Part shown: positions 25,072 to 33,378 of the stretch, one piece after another
Layout: every line of letters begins with the position of its first letter
Position numbering within the stretch: position 1 is the stretch's first letter
From: Planctomycetota bacterium
GTDB lineage: Bacteria > Planctomycetota > Phycisphaerae > Phycisphaerales > UBA5793
Direction of reading: 5' to 3'
Assembly (NCBI GenBank): GCA_013112555.1
Contig: JABFGK010000001.1
Coordinates: 1,586,581 to 1,650,580 of the forward strand
Length of the DNA: 64,000 nucleotides
Position numbers and translations under genes: made by a program
Notes under the pieces: generated by a model
Seen by the model: the letters and a program-made list of their open reading frames with translations, nothing else
What the model was told of the DNA's origin: nothing
Database searches by the model: none

Positions 25072-27697
25072 GTGCGCTACTGCATGACCGTTTTCGTCGC
25101 GTTGATTCTGGCCCTGATGGTCGGCTGCGGCAATGAAGCCCAGGACAGCCCGAACGAGTCCGAGGAGAAGTCTCAGCAGACAGATGTCGATACGGACGGC
25201 GACGGCTTGTCCGATTCGCGCGAGAATGAGCTGGGAACGGCTGTGAATGTCACCGACTCGGATGCGGATGGCTACTCTGACTATGACGAAGTTGTGATCA
25301 AGAACTTTCAACCGGATATTGATAATTATCAGTTCAACCCATTGATTGCCGACTTGCCCACGGCCTCGATCCGTATTCTGACCACGCCCATCATTTCGAT
25401 CGACTACCAGAAGGGGTCAAGCGAGACCGTGACGATCGGGGTGGAGCAGTCGAGTGAATCGACGTCCGAACGGACCACCGCATCGGGCGGCTCCAACTCG
25501 CATGCCATCGAGCAATCGCATACGGTGGGCGCATCGGTCACCGTGTCTGCAGGAATCGAAGGGCCGAGCGTTGATGTCACGGCCAACTATGAGTATTCAC
25601 ACAGCACCACGAATGAGTCAACGATTTCATGGGACCGCTCACAGGCACAAGCGAAGACGGAAGCCGTCACCAATATTGAAAGCAAGGACACGACGTCATC
25701 ACAGTATTGGACGAACGGTCGAATCGAACTCATTGCGGAACTGGTCAACACCGGGCGCATCGCGTGGACACTGAACGACATGGTGCTGGCAGCCTATACG
25801 CTGGACCCGCGATCGGGCACCGAGCGGAATCCAATCAGCAACCTTGAATCAGTTGCCGGCTTCAAGTCGCAGACCGTGGTCCCGGGTGGGAAATACGGCC
25901 CACTGACATTCTCAGCGACCGATCTGAGCCTCGATAAGGCTCATGACCTCCTTGCTGATCCCAGCGGCATCGTGGTTCGGACGCCGGGGCTCGAGTTACT
26001 TGATGAAGATGGCAAGGCGTTTGCCCATGAAATGACGACCATGGCAACTCGAACGGCACGCATCATCATTGACTACGGCGTGGATGTGCCGGAGTCGATC
26101 CAGAACACGATCGAGGATTATCGTGTGGCTGTCGTGACGGATGGACCCGACGGGGTTCCGGTCCGAAGGATCTTCGACGACATCCTCAAGATCGGGTACG
26201 AGACTGGGACACGCCCCTGGCGGTCGCTTGATGCGGATACTGCATCGCCGTCCCACGAGGGCCTGGTGGCAGTGCGCGAGGCCGAGATGAATACCGACAC
26301 CACGACCTATTGGCTGGTCGTCCACACATACAAGTCAAGCAGCGGCGCACGTCGTGAAACCCGCACGCTCAACCTGACGCAGGAAGGGTACGATTTCGAT
26401 GACCTCGCACTCAGGCCCGGGGATGTACTTCATCTTGTCCGCGTCATGGATGCCGACCGCGATGGTCTGGCAGGTCGATCCGAGTTCCGGTATGGTACAG
26501 ACCCACAACGGGCCGACACAGATGGCGATGGACTGACGGATCTCGAGGAAATACTCGGATGGCATATTAAGGTCGGCACATCCACACGGTACGTTCAATC
26601 AAGCCCATTGCTGGCCGACTCCGATCGCGACGGTATTAACGACGGTGACGAGTTCAAGAAGCGGGGCGAGGGCAGCGATCCAACCGAAATCAACAACAAT
26701 CCGCCGAACAAGCCGAGCCTGACGGCCAGCGCCAAGGGGCTTGAGGTCACTGTTGCTGCGTCGGTTTCAGATCCGGATGCACGTGACGTCATCAGGGAAG
26801 TCGCGATCGACTGGGGCGACGGGAAACGCGACACACGGAGTCTGAATCGCCGCAGTGGCAAACTCGACTTCAAGCACAGTTACCCAACGCTTGCTGCACG
26901 AACGGTCACCGTCACATGCACGGACGGTGAGGGCGAAACAGCTCGCGGGACCATTCAGGCACGCCCGACGCGACCGACACAGGGGCTCGTCGCGCACTTT
27001 CCCATGGAAGGGGTCTTCAAGTGGGGGCGACGGAGTTACGGGGTTCAGAATACTGTGCCCGGGCAAAGCACGCACGGCCGTCTGAACCTGATCTCCAGTT
27101 CCGGGTCGCGCGAAGGGCAACCGAGAAGCGACAACGTCTATACCAGCGGGGCTGAGGGCAATGGCGTCAATCTGAGAACGGATGGGAGTGAGGGAGGAAT
27201 CATCATTGCAGACCACATTGCCTTCGGGACTGGTGGTGCGTGCACGGTCGGCATGTGGGTGCGCTTTTACCGACTCGCTCAGCACTCGAATGGCCGGCCA
27301 GGGCGACTGGCTCAACCTCTATTATGAACGCGGCAAGTTCGGATTCGGCCTGTACGGTGGTGAAGCCGGGAGTGAGACCGTGTTGTCGGACACGCCCGTC
27401 CAAATCGGGTCGTGGTATTATGTCGTCGGCGTACTCGAAGGGAAGCAACTTCGCATCTACGTCGCCCAGCGCGCAGGAGACGGGTCGGTGGGCAGTTTTA
27501 CTTCCAAGTCGGCCGGGATGTCCAGAACCCTCGCGAATCCCGGGGGCTGCAAGTTCGTCATCGGTGGCGATGTCGAGGGTGACTGGTGCGATCCCGATGA
27601 GCCTGGTTCAAACCAGTTCTACGGCATTGTTGATGAAGTGCGCGTCTACAATCGGGCACTCAGCGAGCAGGAGATTCGTTCGCTTGTTTCGCGATAA
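25072..27697 (+). CDS. Lipoprotein resembling binary-toxin B (protective antigen) translocation component, with PKD and LamG domains; frame broken
   Basis: A predicted surface lipoprotein (lipobox LMVGC, Cys19). Residues 38-75 hold calcium-binding repeats (DTDGDGLSD, DSDADGYSD). Residues 89-335 follow the order of anthrax protective antigen: NPLIADLP (PA: HPLVAAYP), an amphipathic hairpin about 152-178, VNTG near 225 (identical in PA) and TARIIIDYG near 328 (PA: TARIIFNG). A second calcium block about 455-545 contains DGLTDLEEILGWHIKV, close to PA's DGIPDSLEVEGYTVDV. A PKD domain (WGDG, HSYP) and a LamG lectin-like domain follow. GTG 25072 has AGAGAGG at good spacing. The frame breaks at TTTT 27265-27268 (residue 732), where one extra base separates WVRF from TDSLS; the second half is in the next frame to 27697. 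Homology is by eye and function inferred. Confidence 0.7.
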
Positions 27698-27715
27698 CGA
27701 CAGAGGAGGCTGTAC

Positions 27716-29363
27716 GTGTTGAGTCCCTCGTGTTTCGGCATCGTCCTTCTTTTCACAGTGACCGGACTCTGCGGGCCACAGCAGAACCAAGACTCCGGCG
27801 CTGACAAACCCCCCGCTATCACGGCCCACTCGCAGGGACTGCACGGCTACATCGGCTTCAGCACCGTCGGTCCTCCGGACAAGGACAAGTACACGGCCGG
27901 CATCGGCTTCTACTCGGCTGTCTGGCCGCTGATTGACAAGCCACTGGCCAACTTCCAGATCGGACTGGCCGGCACCTGGATCATGCCCGACAACTCGGAT
28001 AACACAGATACGCCGCTCGCGCCGGAGGGCACGCTGGGCGCGCCGATGGCCGGAACGAGGCCCGACATGGGCGAGCGTGTTTCAGACGGTCGAGGGTGGG
28101 CTCGGCTACTGGCGCGGCAACCACTTCCGCTACGGCTCACCCAAGTTCAGCATGAATGCCACCCCGCAGTGCTATGACTACGAGGTCGGATCGCCCGGCT
28201 GGTCGTTTTTCTACAGCAACGAAGCCCTGCCCGATGACCGGCTCGGGATTGCCCAACTCTCCAATCGCCTGCTGATCCCTCCCGACGGCTTACCATTCGA
28301 CGGGCAGCCGAACGGCGAGTTTCTCGGCTATACGTGGATGGCGCTCCCTTTCACCGATGCCACGACCGGCCAACCCCCCACCGGCGACCAATCCTGGACC
28401 TGCTTCCTAAGCACCGCCAACTTCAAGGGCCCAATCGCGTATTACATTCCGGAAACGTGGAGCAAGATCGGCAGGATCTTCAACTACCCGTACATCTATA
28501 GTCGAGGTCTCGATGCCAGACCCGGCGTGGCAGGCGGCGGGGCCATGGAGATCAACACCCTGCCGCGCTTCGATGCGCACGATGCTGATGGGACCGTGTA
28601 CTCGAAGATCCCCCGGCTTCAGTTTCCCGTCGATGACAAGGGGCAGGCCGTCCTGGTGCAGGATGTCACCTATTACTCGAAATCGGCGCTGTACGATGCC
28701 TTCAAGCAGTGGCGCGACGGCCGCGGCCCTGAGTGTTCAGGAGCATTCAATGTCGAGGGAGCGTGGAACTGCAGCCTGACCACGAAGACGACACGGTATC
28801 AACAAGCCGGCATCAACATCAGCGGCGTTGAACAGGTCTTCGACACGAAGGTGTTTGACGACACCTGCTGGGGAGTCGAGTGGTTTGACAGCACCATCAG
28901 CCCGGACGGTGTGTTCCCGCAGTATTACAAACAGGTGAATGACAAACGGATCGCAGTTGCAGCATCTGATGTTCCGACCGACACCGGGCTCATTGCCAAG
29001 GAGTTCCGCCTTGCCGACAAGGGCGAGCCGTACACATCACCGACCACCGGGGCCTGGAGCGAACCCGGCCCGACGCGCGGACCATTTGAAGTGGAACTTG
29101 GTGATGGATCAATCGTGACCTACTCGTGGTATCGCTTTGTAGATCAGCCGTCGTTCCAGCAGTACCACTGGAGCAATGACAAGAAGGCGCGTCTGCAGGC
29201 ACTGGTTGAGAAGATCCATGCCAACTGGCCGATCGACCGGGATTACATGGCCCCGCCCAGCCGCGGCTCGCTGGTGACGCTTGATCCGGCCTTGATCGTC
29301 ACACCGCCCGAGGGTCTGGAAGTGGGATACGTGCCGATCGTGACGGCGCAGAAGGCGCGGTGA
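27716..29363 (+). CDS. Secreted protein of unknown function following the toxin-like gene; frame broken
   Basis: About 548 residues once joined. It starts at GTG 27716 (or TTG 27719) with AGAGGAGG upstream, 18 bases after the preceding stop, so co-transcription is very likely. A signal peptide (FGIVLLFTVTGLCG) is followed by HGYIGFSTVGPPD and 'FQIGLAGTWIMPD' in the first frame. Near 28070-28080 (GGCGAGCGTG) an extra base puts the rest (VFQTVEGGLGYWRG to the C-terminus VGYVPIVTAQKAR) in another frame. The sequence is rich in Trp, Tyr and Phe, like a compact extracellular domain. I find no ADP-ribosyltransferase or protease motif. It may be a partner or substrate of the toxin-B-like protein; that is only inferred from position. 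Confidence 0.6.
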
Positions 29364-29440
29364 GCGATCCGGCGGAGTACCCGAGCGGATCACGAGGTAT
29401 GTCGGTACGCCAATCTCCTGATTGGCATTTTCCGAACTCG

Positions 29441-30130
29441 TCACTCATTGTCCCTCCCCCACCCACATTCAGGACAGCCTGGGCGATCCCCTTGAGACAT
29501 GTTATATCCGCACTCGGGACAGATACCCGGTGGGACGGCGCGTCGTCCGATTCTCGCGAACAGAATCACCGGCGCGAGAAGAAGCGGCCAGAAGAAGCCG
29601 AGGGCTATGTTGGCAAGGATGTTGAAACACAGGTTGGCGGCACTTGAGGAATCTCCCGGGGTAACAGGGCCATAGTTCCAAGGTGGCAACATCTCGAATG
29701 CATCCTGTGCCGGCGTCCACCTGACATCAGGCGAAGGCACATCACCGCCATTGCTGGTATAGCCCCCCCACTGACAATCTAACGCCTCTGACAGGCTTTC
29801 ATCCGCCCACCTGATCCGGATGCGCCCTTCTGAGGCGAAGGACTCAATAGTGCCGAGTTGAACGGGAGGTTGGTATCCAGCAGCAGTTGGATCGCGCAGT
29901 ACGAACTCGGCCGACTTCCAGTACGTGGTTGGTGATCCACGCTGCGCCACTGTCAGCGTGACTGCGTATGTCGTGTCTCGAACCTGCATCGCGATTGATG
30001 GGTACACCGACGACGAGTAACCACCTTTCCACGCGTCAGGAACGCACTCGTACTGTGACCATCCGAGCAACGCCAGCAGCACAGCCCAGCGCCCCCAGGC
30101 GATATTCCACGGACCAGTACGTTGACTCAT
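29441..30130 (-). CDS. Membrane-anchored zinc-ribbon protein of unknown function
   Basis: A 229-residue protein. An N-terminal hydrophobic segment (WGRWAVLLALLGW) and a second near the C-terminus (NIALGFFWPLLLAPVILFA) flank an extracytoplasmic region. The tail carries a two-pair cysteine ribbon, CPECGYNMSQ...CPECGWG, a pattern common in planctomycete membrane proteins. ATG 30130 has a GGAGTG site. Function unknown. It lies next to a related duplicated ribbon protein fragment. Confidence 0.62.
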   Translation of the reverse strand: MSQRTGPWNIAWGRWAVLLALLGWSQYECVPDAWKGGYSSSVYPSIAMQVRDTTYAVTLTVAQRGSPTTYWKSAEFVLRDPTAAGYQPPVQLGTIESFASEGRIRIRWADESLSEALDCQWGGYTSNGGDVPSPDVRWTPAQDAFEMLPPWNYGPVTPGDSSSAANLCFNILANIALGFFWPLLLAPVILFARIGRRAVPPGICPECGYNMSQGDRPGCPECGWGRDNE

Positions 30131-30134
30131 CGAG

Positions 30135-30422
30135 TCACTCCAGAGGGGACCAAATGCATGTGCCGGACCTCAATCCCCCCACCTTCTCCCCGCATTCCGT
30201 GCACACCGGACTTGTGCCGATCGGGTAGCCGCAGTTCTCACACAGGCCCCGTCGAATGCGACGGCACCGCCGCAGGTGGGGTGGACGTGCAATCAGCAGC
30301 CACAGGACTACTGCATACAGCAGCGTATCAGCGGCGAAGCCGGACCACAGTGGGCGTGTCGGTAGACAGACTGCACTACTGCGACTCTGAATCCAGTTCG
30401 GTATTGTGATGCAATAGAGCAT
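30135..30422 (-). pseudogene. Truncated copy of a zinc-ribbon membrane protein gene
   Basis: From ATG 30422, 95 residues. Residues from IQSRSSAVCLPTRP onward match the C-terminal half of the 31564-32244 protein almost exactly ('FAADTLLYAVVLWLLIARP', CENCGYPIGTSPVCTECGEK). The N-terminal half of the full protein is missing, and the last residues differ because the copy ends at a duplication junction. It may be a decay product or a short expressed protein with one membrane helix and a ribbon. Confidence 0.6.
30179..30412. repeat. Direct repeat, copy 1 (about 234 bases)
   Basis: Near-identical to 31593-31826 in the same orientation, with 12 differences counted by hand over 232 aligned bases and no gaps. 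The copies are 1,414 bases apart and flank the lipoprotein gene at 30442-31326. Confidence 0.9.
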
Positions 30423-30441
30423 TACGCATCTGTCCACGATA

Positions 30442-31326
30442 CTATTTATCAGCCTCTTCCAGGCCGTGCTGCTCGGCCGGGACCTGGCCCTTGGCTGACC
30501 GCTCCTGAGCCAGTTCATCAAAATCATCGTACAACGATTCCACTTCGACTGCGTCTGCGGGTGGCACGAATGTGAATACTTCGTCGGGAATGTCGCCGTT
30601 CACTTCCCAGTTGTCATAGCGAAGCAGCAGTTCCATCTTCAACTGCTGGGCCCGCGGAAAGTCATCCGCGACCTCGTCATACAGAGTTGAGATGTCGGGT
30701 ACCAGTTTGCGAAGGAGTGGCTCATCACCTGTCTGAATCCACATCGTCCAGTTCGAATGTCGGCCGTTCAACGACAGTACATGACATGCAGTCCCATCCA
30801 GATCCTTCTTCCCGACATACTCAAGGCGATCCATCGTCCTGAGGATATCGGTGTACGGATCTTCGAGCAGCAGGAAGGCTGCCCAGCCGAGGGGGGACAT
30901 CGGGTCCATAACCGCAGACTCCTCCCAGCCGCCAACCAGGTCATTCAGCACGCGCGGGGCCTGCTCCACGGTATATCGATTCTCGATCACGGGCATGAGC
31001 GTGTAGAGATGATTCCCATCTGATACGACGGTCATTCCCATGATGCCGTCCGTGAGCCGCATCGCCAGACGGTTCGGCCTCTGCATGGCAAACGAATACT
31101 GCGAGGTCATCTGCTGCCGCAGTCCCTCCATCTGTGAGTCGAAGTCCACCGACAGAGTCATCCTCGCGCTGGCAACTGTTTTGATGTGCTCACAAGCCTC
31201 GCGCAGAATGCGGTCGGCCTTCTTGCCGCTATCGCCGCTGCCGCTCGTGTTGCTGCATGCGGGCAGTATACAGGACAGCAAAACCAGCAATGCCAGTTGC
31301 ACGATGCTGTGTAAGGTGAGTTTCAT
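30442..31326 (-). CDS. DUF2092/LolA-like lipoprotein
   Basis: A 294-residue lipoprotein: signal sequence with LPACS lipobox, then helix 'ADRILREACEHIKTVASARMTLSVDF' and strand series 'YSFAMQRPNRLAMRLTDG', 'TVVSDGNHLYTLMPVIENRYTV' and 'HVLSLNGRHSNWTMWIQTGDEPLLRKL'. This is the layout of DUF2092, a periplasmic LolA-like half-barrel that probably binds a hydrophobic ligand. It ends in a Glu/Lys-rich tail. It is bracketed by the two direct repeats. Its upstream leader has a small GGAGC-GGAA-GCTCC hairpin at 31346-31359. Confidence 0.78.
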   Translation of the reverse strand: MKLTLHSIVQLALLVLLSCILPACSNTSGSGDSGKKADRILREACEHIKTVASARMTLSVDFDSQMEGLRQQMTSQYSFAMQRPNRLAMRLTDGIMGMTVVSDGNHLYTLMPVIENRYTVEQAPRVLNDLVGGWEESAVMDPMSPLGWAAFLLLEDPYTDILRTMDRLEYVGKKDLDGTACHVLSLNGRHSNWTMWIQTGDEPLLRKLVPDISTLYDEVADDFPRAQQLKMELLLRYDNWEVNGDIPDEVFTFVPPADAVEVESLYDDFDELAQERSAKGQVPAEQHGLEEADK

Positions 31327-31563
31327 GGAAAGACCCTTCCCCGCAGGAGCGGAAGCTCCGACCTGTCGAGTGTATGACTCGATCGAGGCAGGCCCCTCTC
31401 GCGTGGATATAACAACTGCGCCCGGTGCAGTATAGAGGTGTCAACCGGTTGGTCCAAGACGGGGCACCACATCGCCTCGCTCACAACCGCGCCACGGAGG
31501 AGCAAGACAATGACACTCACACTCCATCGACGGACGTTACTCCTCCAGCTGTCAATACACTCA

Positions 31564-32244
31564 TCATCGGTCAGTCATCACTTCCTTCGGCTCCACCTTC
31601 TCCCCGCATTCCGTGCACACCGGGCTCGTACCGATCGGGTAGCCGCAGTTCTCACACAGGCCCCGTCGAATGCGACGCCACCGCCGCAGGTGGAATGGAC
31701 GTGCAATCAGCAGCCACAGGACTACTGCATACAGCAGCGTATCAGCGGCGAAGCCGGACCACAGTGGGCGTGTAGGCAGACAGACTGCACTACTGCGACT
31801 CTGAAACCAGCCCGGAATTGTGATGCCATCTTGAAACTGCGTCGGCGCGCTGAAATTGCCGAGATCATACAGGTCGCCGGCAAACATGGGAAAATGTCGG
31901 TCCATGAACAATGAATGACAGGGCCAGCCGGCCAGCCATGCACACAGTGAAGTACCGGTGGATCCGTGCGTGTCACGATCAACCGGCACTGCCACCACAC
32001 CCCACATGCACTGGATGCCGAATCCCTGTTGCCCAATTGAATCACTATCCGGCTCAGTCCACCCTTCGGGCAGTGGTGTTGGCCACGGACCCCGAATCAT
32101 GTCGCGCGGTGATGACCACAGCACACACCCCCATGCCACCGCCACATTCACAATCGCACCGAGGATCAGGAAGATCACGGCTGTGCACAGCGACCGCCGC
32201 CAGCGAGGTGTATTGGATCTCTGATTGGTTTCCGAATCCGCCAT
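31564..32244 (-). CDS. Membrane protein with C-terminal zinc ribbon
   Basis: A 226-residue protein with an N-terminal membrane helix (SLCTAVIFLILGAIVNVAVAWG), an extracytoplasmic segment rich in Trp and Pro, a second helix (FAADTLLYAVVLWLLIARP) and a cytoplasmic tail with CENCGYPIGTSPVCTECGEK, a four-Cys ribbon. It is the intact paralogue of the fragment at 30135-30422. Function unknown. Confidence 0.65.
   Translation of the reverse strand: MADSETNQRSNTPRWRRSLCTAVIFLILGAIVNVAVAWGCVLWSSPRDMIRGPWPTPLPEGWTEPDSDSIGQQGFGIQCMWGVVAVPVDRDTHGSTGTSLCAWLAGWPCHSLFMDRHFPMFAGDLYDLGNFSAPTQFQDGITIPGWFQSRSSAVCLPTRPLWSGFAADTLLYAVVLWLLIARPFHLRRWRRIRRGLCENCGYPIGTSPVCTECGEKVEPKEVMTDR
31593..31826. repeat. Direct repeat, copy 2
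   Basis: Partner of 30179-30412. It covers the C-terminal coding half of the 31564 gene, so this copy is the likely source. Confidence 0.9.
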
Positions 32245-32278
32245 CAGTCACCGTCTCTCACTGACTGATGATACCTTA

Positions 32279-33181
32279 CTATGGCCTGTCATCCTGCGAA
32301 ATCGCACTACCCAACGGGACATCAAATGTTTGAACGTCAACATCGCGGTCACGCAACGTGCCAATGACCGTGCCATCCGTGGCAACAACGACGCTCTGCC
32401 CGCCATAGGTCATCCCCTGCCAGGGACCGGACGAAATCGCCCCGACCACGTCGGTCCCCACGACAGGACACCCAGCCCGCTTCGCCGTCGAGATCACCCA
32501 TGCCTCCAGGTTCTTGCCGTGCTCCGGCCATTGCTCTCGCATAGCTGCCCAACCGTAGGGCACGAGCAACAGGTCCGCCGATTTCGACTTGATCGTCTGC
32601 ACCAGTTCATCCTTGAAGGTATCAGCGCAGATCAGCATGCCCACTCGGCCAATCGGCGTGTCCACCACGGGAATCGCGTACGGGTTACCGGGTGTATACG
32701 GCGGGTCCATCAACTCGGTCAGGATGTTGACCTTCCGGTGCTTGGCCAGAATCTGGCCGTCAGATCCAATAAGAATGACGGAATCATACAGATTCCCATC
32801 ACTCTTCTCACATAATCCGATGCAGATCATAAGGCCGTGTTGCTTGGCCAATGCAGCCAGTTCGTCCGAGGTCTTGCCCGGGATCGGATCAGCCAGATCA
32901 TGGGCCTCCGGATTCACCCAGCCGAGAATCGCCGTCTCAGGGAAGCAGGCGATCTGTGCGCCGTCGGCCGCAGCCGTTTCGAGTGCATACGTGATCCGCC
33001 GGAGATTGCCCTCGCGATCGCTGTCAATGCACAGCGTCTGGCAGACGGCGACCCGAACGGAATGTGAATCACCGTCCACCTGATCCTGGGGCTGGGAGTG
33101 TATCCTGAGGCCGCCTGCCAGCAGGAGCACGGCCAGACACAACAAGGACGCTACCCGAGTGCTGTGTATGTGTTTCATCAT
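32279..33181 (-). CDS. Secreted carbon-nitrogen hydrolase (nitrilase superfamily)
   Basis: A 300-residue enzyme of the amidase/nitrilase class that cleaves a C-N bond. It has an N-terminal signal sequence ('VASLLCLAVLLLAGGLRIHSQ') and the catalytic triad Glu in CFPETAI, Lys in KHRKVN and Cys in MLICADTF. The start is ATG 33178 or 33181; longer frames run into the divergent promoter region. Export is less common in this superfamily, so it may act on an external amide or as a ureide/amidase in the periplasm. Substrate unknown. Confidence 0.88.
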   Translation of the reverse strand: MMKHIHSTRVASLLCLAVLLLAGGLRIHSQPQDQVDGDSHSVRVAVCQTLCIDSDREGNLRRITYALETAAADGAQIACFPETAILGWVNPEAHDLADPIPGKTSDELAALAKQHGLMICIGLCEKSDGNLYDSVILIGSDGQILAKHRKVNILTELMDPPYTPGNPYAIPVVDTPIGRVGMLICADTFKDELVQTIKSKSADLLLVPYGWAAMREQWPEHGKNLEAWVISTAKRAGCPVVGTDVVGAISSGPWQGMTYGGQSVVVATDGTVIGTLRDRDVDVQTFDVPLGSAISQDDRP

Positions 33182-33378
33182 GGCCGGATGGTACCGATTG
33201 CCGCTCCGCCCATCCATCTTCCCCATTGTGACATGAGAGCAAAACCGCAAATTCTGATATCCGATGCGTAGCGCACCGGCTCCTCCCGCGCTCAGGAAGT
33301 ATCGAGATGGCTTCGACCAGCGGGCGGCACGCTTTGGGTTGCAGTCTGCGATGCTCACACCTACCGGAGGATCAGACC

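Noticed and set aside
27265-27268. Programmed +1 frameshifting or phase variation at TTTT
   Set aside because: The run is only four T, no rare codon or stop-based slip site is present, and three other loci show the same shift without a common signal.
27182-27697. Separate gene starting inside the toxin-like gene
   Set aside because: Its first 35 residues are meaningless in that frame, while its body completes the LamG domain; better read as the continuation after a frameshift.
30423-30527. Start of the zinc-ribbon fragment at 30527
   Set aside because: That start lies inside the lipoprotein gene in another frame; ATG 30422 lies after its stop.
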